Shown: positions 20,188 through 30,947 of the stretch, piece after piece
Layout: every line of letters starts with the position of its first letter
Position numbering within the stretch: position 1 is the first letter of the stretch
Source of the DNA: Pelargonium nanum
Taxonomy: Eukaryota > Streptophyta > Magnoliopsida > Geraniales > Geraniaceae
DNA: 30,947 bases
NCBI GenBank assembly: GCA_036897485.1
Contig: JAYMTF010000734.1
Location: 1 to 30,947, forward strand
Direction of reading: 5' to 3'
The notes under the pieces: generated by a model
What the model saw: the letters and a program-made list of their open reading frames with translations, nothing else
Databases searched by the model: none
What the model was told of the DNA's origin: nothing
Position numbers and translations under genes: made by a program

Positions 20188-23100
20188 TTACTTCTTCAAG
20201 ATGTACATACCATCCCGCAGCTCCAACTTCTCTTCAGAAACAAGACCGGACAAGAAGCTTTGAAGTTGCTGGAGTGATTTGTCATAAGGAGGATCAGCCA
20301 CACAAAACATCTGTCGCAATACATTGTTTTTGTAAGCATTAATGTTATGCGGGTATTAGATAGAAATTCGATGCCAACAATCAATGTTACCTTTAAAGTA
20401 TTATGTATTCGATCTAATGCCATGCTACCAAAATTAGTGAGCATCCCCATGATAAATTTCTACAAAAAAGAACAAATATATCAATTTAGAAAATAGAATG
20501 GGCACAAAATCACACAGTTTAAGATCATGCATATGCCAGGGATGACAGAAGAAAGATAACAGTAGAGTCGCAACTAAAAATCATTCGAACATTTGCTATA
20601 ATATAGATATGAAGACATCAGAGCCCCATAAATAACAGATAAGGCCATTCTGTAAACCCGCAAAATAAGGCCCCGTGTTCGAAATGTAAAGTGCAGCAAT
20701 ATCCTTAGGCAAATGCTGAAACAATTTACCTGTGGCAAATAACGTAGGCATGGAAGTTCGTTATTAAGCATTTGTGAATCACATACCTCATAAACAGTCA
20801 TTTCTTTGAGCAGTTGATCCTCAACAGAGGCAACAGATGTCTCTCCCTCTTCATCACCCACTAGAAGCTCCTCACTCCCGCTATTACTACCATTCTTACC
20901 AGCTTCTCCGACGCCTTCCACTAAGGTAAATACATTGTCATTGGCGTCTGCCCCTAATGATTCTGCAATTATGCCCTGAGTACAAAATGTAGGCAAAAAT
21001 TAAGAAGATTCTGTATCGCAGAAGAAAACACCAAACTTCATACACTAGACAAACGTTTAGCTAGATAACAAGGAGAAATCTCATAATAATCCATGTGAAT
21101 TAAAGTGTTGTGGCAAAAGACTGAAGAATGTACCACACACCTAAAGAATGAAAGTTTCTGCATAAATATTTTGTCTTCCCAACCATCAAAAGAATAAGCT
21201 CGTAGACTAAAATGAATTGCTAAAATTGGTTGTGCTTAGGGAAACAAGTTTCTAGTGAACACAAAACGATTTATCATAAAAGAAAAAACTAGTATTTCAA
21301 AAAAATAAATCCCATATGAAAGGAGGCAATGGAGGAGAAACATTAAACTTACCAAGGTGACAACTATTGCTAAAAAAAGAGACCACAAGTAAACAACATT
21401 ATAATCAAAAGGGATTTGTCAACCAACCTTGCTTATCCAAAAGTTTATCCTCCGATTAAGTATATCCATGGGTACCCCAATAACAGCAGCAAGGTTCTTA
21501 GATGTCCAACTAAAAATTCATCCAAAAACTTTAGATCACCATTCCAATATAGACGAACACATTCCGAACTGAATCATTCCTGAGGTTACCTTGTTTGATC
21601 TTGAAATTGCATAATAATTGCCGCATGTATAGGAGCCACACTGAACTGCAATTCTCTGTCTTCAAATTGTAATTCCAACTAGAGCATCGCATCAGCCATT
21701 GAATTAGTAAATTTCACAACCAACAGACAGATAAATAGGCATATAATGGGCTATACATGCTTCAAAATTAGGATACAAGAAACCAAACATTTGTAACCAT
21801 TCATGTCCAGACAAAGGGCATTGCACCAAATTTAAATGACTAACCTTAACCATACCAAGATTTTTCTTCCATTGTAGCTTCCGAGGGGTCTTGATTTCGT
21901 GAAATCTCTTTGCATAATCAGAAAGAAGCTGGTCAACAGGCTCAGGTATGTTAAGGACCTCTTCCTGTAATTTATCTTTCAAGGTTAGTGGAGTGCAGAA
22001 AAAATGATTAAATATAGCTATGAAATTGTTCAAATCTTAAATATATTGGAACTGGAGAGGAAATAAAGAAAAAGCAAGAATCATAGACACAGGTCTGAAC
22101 TTATTTTAGTCGAGACTCGAGAGTTGAAAGATATCCACTATTGTTTTTTAATTGAATCATGTAATATAATGTCCTTGGAAAAAATCGTAATATAACAAGG
22201 TGTTTTTGAAACTTTCGGAAGTTGCACTAATATGCAGAAGTACAAAAGCAACTGAAACTTTCCTCTCCAGCAACTAACAAATAAATGCAAAAATGAACCA
22301 CAACGTGTCTAAGTTATTCATTTACATAAAACCTGATAGTAACAAGTACAGAAAAATGTAAATATATACTCATCTTTGACAGAACAATAAGATAGTTTGA
22401 CACAACAGTTAATGGTTTCATTATCTGTTTCCCAATATAATTTTTTTTCTTTTGAAAAGATTGATATTCATGAAGGTCAAGGTTGCCTTACCTGGATAGG
22501 TGGCCAGAAATTTGAAGATATAATTGTAGAATTAACAATATCCAGAGACAGAGCTGAATCTTCCGACTTGTCACCTAAGAAGAAACAAATGCAACTTAAG
22601 TTATCTAAAAACTATTCCCAACGAGAAAAGAAATAAACAAAAATATAGGGTATGAGTTGGCTAAAAAACTTGAAAGTTTTGGGACCTGCTTGAGTCGGCT
22701 GAGTGATTCCCTTTTTAATATTAGTATTTGTCCTCTTGGAATCAATAAGATCATTGAGCATAATTTCACACCTCTGCATGCTGCTTTCTCCAAAATGTAT
22801 CTGGAAAATGCGAACACAAAAATGAATATCACGACAAACAATTTAAACACAACAAGAAAACTAGAACTCCAACCATTAACTTCATCCCACTAAATGAACC
22901 GAGACTACAACTTTATTATTACACCTGCCTTGAGGAGTTCTAAAGTGCGTATCTCTGAATCAATGTCATAATCTGATTTGTTGAGAAGCTTTTCAGCCAG
23001 CATAACACGATATTCATTGACTAGTTGATCTTTAGAACCAATGATGCCAACAATCATTCCAAGAATGTCAACTTTCCTTCGGTTCCTGCTATCTTTCGAT

Positions 23101-26100
23101 GGGTCAGCTTCGACAGGGTCAGGCTCCCAGCTGAAAGGCAAAAGTAGTTTAATGAAATATACCAAAAGTGCAATAAGGAAAGCTGAAGGACATACTACTA
23201 AATCAAGTTGCCTATATATTACATAAACAAAATTACTTTATCCACAAGTATGATATGCGCATACCGTGCAGCATTGATCCAAGCTTGCCTGTCATCGGTG
23301 TTGATATCATCATCTACACCGGTGTTCTCTTGACCTTCTTCATCTCTGTTTAGCTCTTCAAGAAGACTATCCCCAGTAGTTCCAGATCCACTTGGATTCC
23401 CACCAGTCCCACCGGTAAGCATAGTTACAATGCATTTTATGGTATCTTTCCTTCCCCTTAAATAGTCCCTTATCGGTTCACCAACAGCTTCAAGAAAGAC
23501 ACCTGCTAGGTCTATTGTACGGAGTGCTTTAATGGTAGAAACATATTGATGCAGTATGTCATTGGTCGAGGCACCCGCAGTGAGCAAGCGGTATTGTAGG
23601 GCAGAGATAAATGATTCAACTAGCTTAGAATGTTGTCCGGTATATTCAAGACACTGTTTTAAGTCTTCAATTGTTGGAGAACTGCAATATTCATAAGATA
23701 AGCATAAATTCAAAATACACACAATAACATATTCACTAAGCAGCTAGTTCTGAAATGGACTCAAAATAATGCTTATATAATGATGCCCTTGCACCTAACA
23801 CATTTCCAATTTTCTGTAGTCATTTTATATGGGAAAAAAACAACAGTAATAACCCAGAAACACACTCCAAAATTCAAGCATAACATAGCATGAATGGTAG
23901 CTTCCTCAGATTGCATTCCTGTTATATATGTTAGTTCAAATTTATATATTAAGGACATAGATCATCCAGATTTTGACAGGTCAGCTGAGCGTTCCCCTAC
24001 TCAATGATACATGATATAGGAATAAGGAAACAGAAAACAACCAGAGACTAACCTCCTCTTCAACCTATCAAGTTATTATCAAGATAAAAATAATGTTAAG
24101 AAGACCCAAATACACCATGAAGCAGAACAACAAATTGACTTAAATATATAATTTTGCAATTCTACTTCACAACAACTAAAAGTCCAAAACCATTACAGTT
24201 TAGCATTTATATTTGATAATAAGAATCAGAAGGGGGGAGGGGAAGTTAAAAGAACCTGTCAGGATAGTCCACAATAATTTCAAATAGTTTAGCTATTCTT
24301 AGATCCTGCAAGGTCTCGTAAGCAAAATACTCTAGTCGCAGCTTCCATCTAACAAGTCCTTCGGAGGGGGTATCTATCCCAGGATAGCATGAAGATGGGT
24401 ATGAAGCCAAGGGTGATTTCAGACCAGATGAAGGACTGTCATAACTGACTGAATCACCAAGATAAGCGAGAAGAGCATGCAAGAACTGCAGAGGCACAGC
24501 CTGCACGATATATCTCCAAGTGTAAGGAAGAATCAAAGACTATAAACATGACAAAACTATTAAGTAAAAGCTGTATGAGAAAACTGGGATAATAGATCGA
24601 ACAACATAAGGATATATAGGACACATAAACTTAAAATACAGGTAGCTAGTCCACCCTTTAGTGCAATGAATTTGTTTATGTTAAGCAGTAACTGGAGTAA
24701 CAAAAACAACCTGAATCCACCCTTTAATGGACTCCAAAACAGAACTTCTGTAATCATCGCCAGCCATCTCATGAACTTGAGCCTACCATTCAGAAAGAAA
24801 TTTATGATGAGGCCAAAAGATAAAATATAAACAAGTAAAAGGTAGCCTACGATTTGGAAGCTATGAAGATATCCAGTACTTTCTAGCCTGGCATATAGAA
24901 GCTATGATTGCCTATTCCTGAAGACAGAACCACAGAAAAAGTGGATTTGATTGGCTGATCAATGCAGCAAAATGAGATGCTTGCTCACCTTCAATAGCAA
25001 GAAGATAGCAGAAGCATACGCATCTTCTGTCATAGACGTAAATCCAAGACTTCTAAGATCACGAACAACCTTCCCAATGTTTCGGACCAGTTTACTATTC
25101 TCTGAAAACTTCCCATGGTGACAGGAATCATCAATATCCATTTCACCAGTTCTGTTGGAGGTTTTACCTTTATCATCTAAATCCATGTCATCTTTACCTT
25201 GAAAGTCACCATCATCATTAAACTCTCCAGCCATCATTGTACTTAACTCCTCTAATCGTCCCTTAAAATACCAGTGGAGTATCTCTAAGAAAATCATAGA
25301 ACAAACGTGGTGGTTAATCTAACGATCAAAGCCTTGTTTTATTAAACTGGGAATCAAACAAGATGGAGAAAATGAAAAGGTAGAAATGAACATGGACAAC
25401 ATTGTAATACATTGATAGATGGGATGCCAATTGATTGATTAGGGATGCATACATAAAAAGACCAAAGCACTAATTCCCATTATTAGACAAAGCGGATATA
25501 CCAGGAAAATGTCGAGGAAGACTGGACATAAGAACTGAAGACACCATTACTTGATACTTTGCGGAAAGATGGGTTCTTTCTGCATCCGAAATGCAATCCT
25601 TGTACGATTGCAAAGCATGAACCAGCATTAACAAGCACTTCTCTTGGTATTGTTTCTCCAAAGATATCCCTTCCAAAGCCTTACACAACACTTCCTGAAC
25701 CTCATCATCTTGAATCTGTATATAAAAAAACAAGCAAATGGCTCCAACATGATCAGCATTTTAACAGTAAATGTAACAAGCAAGACAATTTAGAGTGTCA
25801 CAACGACACGTACATCGGATTCGTTGCTCGCCCCTGGAGCAGCAAAGCTGCTGTAAGCTTCAAAATGCTGCCAAAACTTGGATGCTCCATTTCTCTCAAA
25901 GGTCTCCTGTCAGAGAAACAACACAACAGCAAATTAACCATCCAATCAGTAATATAAAGATAGTATATACCAAATCTTACGAAAATAATGAGAATTTTAA
26001 AAATAACATTTCCATTTTGACACCTCTAGGGAGCGAAGGAAGTGGTCGCGAACGAGAGAGTCGAGACCGTGCTTGCAGAGAGTGTGGACGTAAGAGACGA

Positions 26101-26254
26101 ATTCGGAACCGACGGAGAGGTCGCCGGCGCCGCTGAGGAGTGATTCGGTGGTGGCGCAGAAGCCATTGTAGCTCTCGAGAATTTCTTGAATTGAATCGTC
26201 GCTCAGCGTCTCCAAGAGACTAAAGTCCCAAACTGAAGACGCTGATTCTTCCAT
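20188..26254 (-). CDS. APC2: anaphase-promoting complex subunit 2 (cullin-like APC2)
   Basis: Cullin-homology subunit of the APC/C ubiquitin ligase; with the RING subunit APC11 it forms the catalytic module that marks cyclins and securin for degradation. Sixteen coding exons splice to one 879-residue frame (Arabidopsis APC2 is about 865): 26254-26024, 25906-25814, 25715-25502, 25284-24989, 24782-24711, 24500-24256, 23681-23265, 23130-22929, 22800-22686, 22574-22492, 21964-21845, 21678-21590, 21509-21428, 20975-20787, 20459-20391, 20310-20188. Recognisable stretches are LRGRKDTIKCIVTMLTGG, WEPDPVEADP, VNEYRVMLAEKLLNKSDYDI, the cullin segment LLSDYAKRFHEIKTPRKLQW (about 669-688), and the C-terminal winged-helix part MTVYEKFIMGMLTNFGSMAL to DGMYILKK. 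The intron after 22929 must use a GC donor (AAG|GCAGGT). The gene is divergent from UCP3, with starts 227 bp apart. Confidence 0.95.
22801..22928 (-). other. GC-AG intron in APC2
   Basis: Exon 8 ends ELLK with AAG|GCAGGTG and exon 9 begins IHFGE after TTTTCCAG. Using the GT two codons on (GCAG|GTGTAA) would shift the frame and lose the conserved LLK-IHFGE junction, so the donor is GC. Confidence 0.75.
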
Positions 26255-26481
26255 GGCGGACCCAGAACAAGCCCTTAGCTCAGCTGTGAAAATCAAACCT
26301 AGCGTTGCCGCCACTGGAGCTTTTGGGTACACCAGTCTCTCGAAAAAGCAGCAGCTTTCACTTGAAAACGGCTGTCGTTTTTAGTTTTTAACAACAAAAA
26401 GGTAAGAAACGACGCCGTTTGCTGGGCCTCTTTCTTCTTCAACAATCAGTGTTTCTGATCTGCGTAGTGAGGTTCACGTCC
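26255..26481. promoter_or_regulatory. bidirectional APC2 / UCP3 promoter
   Basis: The 227 bp between two divergent start codons hold AAACGACGCCGTTT (26407-26420), a near-palindrome; a looser AAAACGGCTGTCGTTTT (26365-26381); and a site II TGGGCC (26423-26428). No TATA box is evident. This is a common layout for compact plant divergent promoters of housekeeping genes. Confidence 0.6.
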
Positions 26482-27857
26482 ATGGAGCGCACCAAAATCG
26501 CGCTGACTTCGCTCTCGGCGATGGTGGCGGAGACGACGACCTTCCCCATAGATCTGACCAAGACGAGGCTTCAGCTCCACGGCGAGTCGCAGTCCGCGAC
26601 CCGGCCCACCAACGCTTTCCGGGTCGTCTCCGACATCGTTCGCGAACAAGGCCCTCGTGGGCTCTACAAGGGATTGTCTCCGGCGATTCTGAGGCACCTC
26701 TTCTACACCCCTATCAGAATCGTTGGGTACGAGCACTTGAGAACTGTGTACTGCGGTGACGGTGGTGGTGGGTCTCTTTCTCTCGCCGGGAAGGCCGTAG
26801 TTGGTGGATTCTCCGGCGTGATTGCTCAGGTAATGGCCTTTATTTGGGTAAAAAAAATGTGGGTTTTCAATTTTTTGTCTGTAATTATCGATTGACATGT
26901 AAAATTTAAAAGCTTTGCTGTAGCTTTTGGATGCATACACTACATTGTGCTAGAAATAGCGTAGTTCTTCACAAATTTTTGGTGGTGGATTTGTGTGCTG
27001 TATATGATAAACTCATGGATCATTTTGAACTCCAACTAAATTTTTTTACAAACTTACAATTCAAGAATGAACATGCTTGGTTTGTGTAGCTGAATCCTTA
27101 GTACACTATATTATTCTTGACAAGGGATGAAAATCTATGTTGTTTTTAAATGATGGTGTTATTTCATTGACTTCATGGATGATATGTAGCACCTACAAAC
27201 ATTGAATATGGCTGTCAAAACTCTCAAGGGATGTGATTTTAAATGATGTTTTTCCATTGATTTCATATGTGCTTGAAAGTAACTATACTTGTTCGTTTGC
27301 TCTAAGTAGTGCAGGTAGTGGCAAGCCCTGCTGATCTTGTGAAGGTGAGGATGCAAGCAGATGGACGTATGATAAGCCAAGGTCTTCAGCCTCGGTACTC
27401 TGGGCCATTTGATGCTTTCACCAAGATTGTGCGTGCAGAAGGCTTCGGGGGACTTTGGAAAGGAGTTTTCCCGAATGTCCAAAGAGCGTTCTTAGTGAAC
27501 ATGGGAGAGTTAGCCTGTTATGATCATGCAAAACGATTTGTCATTGAACATCATATATCAGACGATAACATTTTTGCCCACACATTGGCGTCCATCATGT
27601 CAGGCCTTTCGGCAACAGCTTTGAGTTGCCCAGCTGATGTGGTGAAGACAAGAATGATGAATCAGGCGGCAAACAAGGAAGGTAAGATTATGTACAGTAG
27701 CTCTTATGATTGTCTGATAAAGAGTGTTAAAATGGAAGGATTAGGAGCATTGTGGAAGGGGTTCTTTCCTACATGGGCGAGGCTTGGTCCTTGGCAATTC
27801 GTGTTTTGGGTCTCTTATGAGAAGTTTAGACACATTGCAGGGTTGTCTTCCTTCTGA
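26482..27857 (+). CDS. UCP3: mitochondrial carrier, uncoupling protein 3 type (UCP3/PUMP3)
   Basis: Inner-mitochondrial-membrane carrier of the SLC25 family, UCP4/UCP3-like clade. Plant UCPs dissipate the proton gradient and/or exchange dicarboxylic metabolites; the exact substrate cannot be read here. Two exons, 26482-26829 and 27315-27857, give 296 residues with three Solcar repeats. Each repeat shows the Px[DE]xx[KR] signature: PIDLTKTR (22-29), PADLVKVR (121-128) and PADVVKTR (222-229), and each is followed by a GLYKG/GLWKG/ALWKG segment. The C terminus is GPWQFVFWVSYEKFRHIAGLSSF, split here between residues as read. The start at Met 26482 (MERTKIALTSLSAM) matches homologues; an in-frame ATG at 26419 would add 21 hydrophobic residues and is unlikely. 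The single intron falls right after GGFSGVIAQ. Confidence 0.93.
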
Positions 27858-28369
27858 ACTACTTCATCATCTCATGACTCACTCTACAAGTTCTCTTGAG
27901 TAAACACTTGACATCATCTCAAAACTCTTCATTTACAGATGGTTGCAGAATTATGGACAGGCATGTTCCTATTTTGTCATAAGCTAGCCTGCAAATAATA
28001 TTAGAAAGCTTCATTTGTTGTAAACCAAATATTTTTTTTATGAAGAGAACATTTTGCAAATGCCATATGTTTAGCAATGTGTTTTTTGTCAGATTTTGCT
28101 TTTGCATTTTAAGCAACTTTGAAGATCATGTAGTTTCTTCTTTCTCTTCTGGTTGGGTTTGGCATTGGCATTGGCATTTCTGGATGTAACTGAGCATTTA
28201 ACACATTGTAGTGCAAGGTAATTATGTGTAGGGCCTAGACCATTGAAATTCCTGGTCCTGGTTTTTCAGGCTTGGGCTTGTTTCTGAGTTTCAGTAATTA
28301 CTCAAAAGACTGGCACAGCCCAGTGAGGCAAATGCCATGATATAGTGTAACAATGTCCTTATCCATAGC
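27858..28369. other. UCP3 3' UTR and downstream spacer
   Basis: Non-coding sequence after the UCP3 stop. It probably includes the 3' UTR; no gene is seen. Confidence 0.6.
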
Positions 28370-28613
28370 ATAGTGTCACGTCCCGAAAGAATAGGTCTCT
28401 CTCGGGTGTTTTGAGGGTGGTTTTCGTCATGCGGCATGCTCCTATACTTGCGAGACGGGTGATTATCAGTGTACTACTTGTGCAGGTATAACTTCTTTTA
28501 CTAGGATATGCGCTTTATATTGTTTGACGCTCATGAAAAAGGTTGATCCCTCTCTCCAGATGCAAGAGGTAGGGGCGCCGTGCGGGTCCGATTCTCACGG
28601 TCCGTGACAATAG
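28370..28613. mobile_element. 236-bp TG...CA element with ATAG duplications
   Basis: The element spans 28374-28609, begins TGTCACGTCCCG and ends CGGTCCGTGACA. It is flanked on both sides by ATAG (28370-28373 and 28610-28613). The ends are inverted: TGTCACG is exact, and about 17 of the outer 22 positions match. TG..CA ends plus a short duplication fit a solo LTR or TRIM fragment (Cassandra-type LTRs start TGTCACATCCCGG from memory); the longer TIR match would instead fit a MITE. It is GC-richer than its surroundings and has no coding capacity. Confidence 0.6.
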
Positions 28614-30287
28614 GCTTCCTTTGGAAGTATCATATATCCATATTTTCAAGGACATTTGATATTACGTTGATAACATATATGCAACAAACTCAATAAGTTA
28701 CTATAATAAATTTATCTTACATATATTAGTTGTTGAAAATTCATGCAAAACTAGCTAATCAAAACAGAAAGTGAACATTTTTTTTTAATAAAGTCGATCA
28801 ATTATTTTGTAAGAAAATTATCAAAATTTTAATCATAAGGCACTCCTTAAAATAAAGAACTAAATTCTTATATCTATTCTCTAACATAGTTGTCTCCAAG
28901 ACACAGTGGGTTAACCTTATCTCTTAATTAATCAAGTTCTTGTTTGGGAATTCCAAAGACAAAAGATCTACAAGTAAAATGATACAAAATATATAAAAGA
29001 AACTTTTAGAGTTTAAAGACATTTTAGGGATTGTTTAGTGAAATTTAGTATAAATTTTTTTTCAAAAAAGAATGTTGTATGGTAAAAAGAATATGGAATA
29101 TATACACAATTCCAATTCATATATGATATATATCACATAACATATGAATTGTCATTCTTAACTTATACTACAACTATGATGTCATAAAAAGAATACGTAA
29201 TATATCATATTTTTGTGAGTTATATATATATGCTTCAATGAAAAAATATGTTGCAAAACATTAAACTCAAAACGCGTAAATCGATAAAATCGTACGTGTA
29301 TAATAAATTAGTACGTGCATGCATTAAACTATAAACATCACTAAAAGAAAGGAAAGGTGGCAATGCATAAATGGAGATATAATTAATTGTGTTTGGTTAT
29401 TTTCGCGAAAAATTGCACACAAAATATAAAAAGCTATTTTACGACATCTTTTCTGACATATAATTCACCACCTTCTTCACCAATATATATAAATATAATT
29501 ATAATTATTGGTACGTACCCAGAAACAACAAATATGTGCAACACAACAGCACATACACTTTATACGAGAGACAATGAAGAGTATGGACCCAATTTTCTGT
29601 ATATATAATTATGACCACTTTTATGGCTTTTTCTAATTTATCACTATTTACTACCAATTAATTTCTATCTTTCTGCTTTTTATGTTCTAACCAACCATCT
29701 CTTCGTTTAATTGATTTATGCTACATTTTTACTACCTCCTCACCAAACTTTACTCGTTTGTATTATTTTCCAATTTAATCTTTCCTATACTTTTGGGTGA
29801 GTTTAATGATATTTGCACTTAATTTTCTCTCATATTCAATTTCACTTATTGCACAACTTGATGAACCCACCACCTTTCTTTCAGTAAAATACAATATATG
29901 TTGAAACTTTAATTACTCAATTTTTCAACGTCTCTACAATTAGTTGTATTTGTATATATATGGTGCAACATATTATTTGACAGGAATTGTTAATTTGTGC
30001 TATTCTCTTAGTAAATTGACATGCATCACATCATCTTTCATCCAAATTGTAAGTTATAGTAGGAATATATATGTCAATTTAGTGGCTGAAGTTTGACCAA
30101 ATAATTAAAACAGTGTCTGAAATTTAAAAAACAGATAGTGTTTGAATTTTTAAAACTTAAACAAACTAGTGGTTGCCGTTATACTAGCTAACTTTGGTTG
30201 TTTCGATGCGACGTCGTTAAATACAGTGTTTTCAAGAGAACTACAGTACGTTATTACATCCCATGGTGTAATAGTTGTAATTATTTA

Positions 30288-30400
30288 TTACAAGAAAATG
30301 GGAAGAAATATTAGTGGTTGCACGTGAATGCATTTCATCTCCTGCCACTGCAAATGCAATTAGTAACTACAGGTACAAACCGTAGGCACCAGTCGTTTTT
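30288..30400 (+). mobile_element. possible degraded CACTA terminal region
   Basis: ATTACAAGAAAATGGGAAG resembles the CACTACAAGAAAA end of plant CACTA elements. It is followed by TTAGTGGTTGCACGTG, TTAGTAACTACAGG and GTAGGCACCAGTCG, like subterminal repeats. The first bases are mutated and the other end was not located. Confidence 0.3.
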
Positions 30401-30654
30401 GCATTACTAATCATATTCATTATACAAAATAGTAGTAGTGATATTAGTAAATTGAATACAATGTAGGTACATACATTATACATATAGTACTAAACAGTTA
30501 AAATTATACTACTACTGTAGAGTGTGTTGTCACGTCCCATGTGAGCGCTCACTGCTGCCAATCATGCCCTTCTGGCCTTCTATATTACTTTTTCCTCTTT
30601 TGTTATTCCCAAATGGAGCTACACACAATAACAGGATTTTCCTTCACAATTATT

Positions 30655-30847
30655 CCATTATTATTAGTTTTAAATATCTTATGTGGATTATCTAATCTAA
30701 GAGTGCATTTATTTTGAGACGAATAGAGTAGCGTATTAATTCTTAAATATATGAAATTAAAGAATATCTTATGTGGGTTTATTTCTTATGTGAGTTCATA
30801 CAGTCCATTATCATTAGTTTTAAATATCTTATGTGGGTTTATTTCTT
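30655..30847 (+). repeat. direct repeats, partly overlapping
   Basis: CCATTATTATTAGTTTTAAA (30655) recurs at 30805 as CCATTATCATTAGTTTTAAA, each running on into TATCTTATGTGG, offset 150 bp. AATATCTTATGTGGGTTTAT then TTCTT occurs at 30763 and 30823, offset 60 bp. Confidence 0.7.
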
Positions 30848-30947
30848 GTAACAAAATTAAATTAACATAACCAAGGTCAAAAAAAAAATCTAAGCGTTCG
30901 TTTAAGAAATTTTAATTGAATTCCTAGGAATTTGGGACATGTTGGGT

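Larger units (their letters stand above)
28614..30947. other. AT-rich intergenic region, no gene found
   Basis: No supported gene. It is very AT-rich, with short TA runs near 29090-29230. Retroelement-like phrases at 30076-30170 (GTGGCTGAAGTTTGACCAAAT, then AGTGTCTGAAATTT) are followed by a CACTA-like end near 30290, a lone TGTCACGTCCC at 30528-30538 and direct repeats in the last 300 bases. Confidence 0.55.

Noticed and set aside
26419..26481. Upstream in-frame ATG of UCP3
   Set aside because: It adds 21 residues not found in carrier N termini; MERTK at 26482 aligns with known UCP3 starts.
26446..26940. 164-codon minus-strand frame opposite UCP3
   Set aside because: It is an antisense shadow of the GC-rich UCP3 exon 1.
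1..30947. Biosynthetic gene cluster or other new multi-gene system
   Set aside because: The eight genes act in unrelated processes and compartments; their arrangement is better explained by ancestral gene order.

Overview
This is nuclear DNA from a flowering plant, very probably a eudicot. It is AT-rich, the genes are broken up by GT-AG introns, intergenic DNA is full of small transposon footprints, and every protein I recognise is a plant protein. A rosid is my guess, but the species cannot be fixed from the sequence alone. I found no bacterial-type operon, CRISPR array, phage or virus.

I reconstructed eight protein-coding genes by hand-splicing the reading frames; all eight keep an open frame across every junction. 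In order they are: an endosulfine/ARPP19-family phosphoprotein (minus, 1069-2546, with a probable untranslated first exon near 4.2 kb); a four-helix CASP-like membrane protein (plus, 7076-8144); the PsbQ-like chloroplast NDH lumenal subunit PnsL2 (minus, 8556-9561); an Mpo1/DUF962 dioxygenase-like ER membrane protein (plus, 10172-11466); a CYP704B1-type fatty-acid omega-hydroxylase (minus, 12097-14557); a NAP-type NAC transcription factor (minus, 15235-16586); the anaphase-promoting-complex cullin subunit APC2 (minus, 16 coding exons, 20188-26254); and the mitochondrial carrier UCP3 (plus, 26482-27857). A ninth, weakly supported three-exon small gene or pseudogene lies at 333-846 (minus).

The genes do not form one pathway. 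From memory of Arabidopsis gene order, NAP, CYP704B1 and an endosulfine gene are neighbours on one arm of chromosome 1, and UCP3, PnsL2 and a CASP-like gene are neighbours on another. Here both trios are interleaved in one window, which suggests an ancestral block that was later fractionated. Two divergent pairs (PnsL2/Mpo1-like, 610 bp; APC2/UCP3, 227 bp) may share promoters.

The non-genic DNA holds the most structure: a hAT-like MITE with imperfect 8-bp target-site duplications in the PnsL2/Mpo1 promoter; a long-TIR MITE in NAC intron 2; another MITE about 1 kb upstream of the NAC gene that carries an ABRE-like motif; a degenerate SINE in CYP704B1 intron 1; a 236-bp TG...CA element with ATAG duplications at 28.4 kb; a LINE-like remnant with a strong hairpin near 5 kb; and a tandem duplication that copied the splice donor of CASP-like intron 1. 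At gene level, APC2 needs a GC-AG intron to stay in frame, and the endosulfine tail carries a recent 30-bp tandem duplication. I found no convincing wholly new biological system; these are the items most worth checking.
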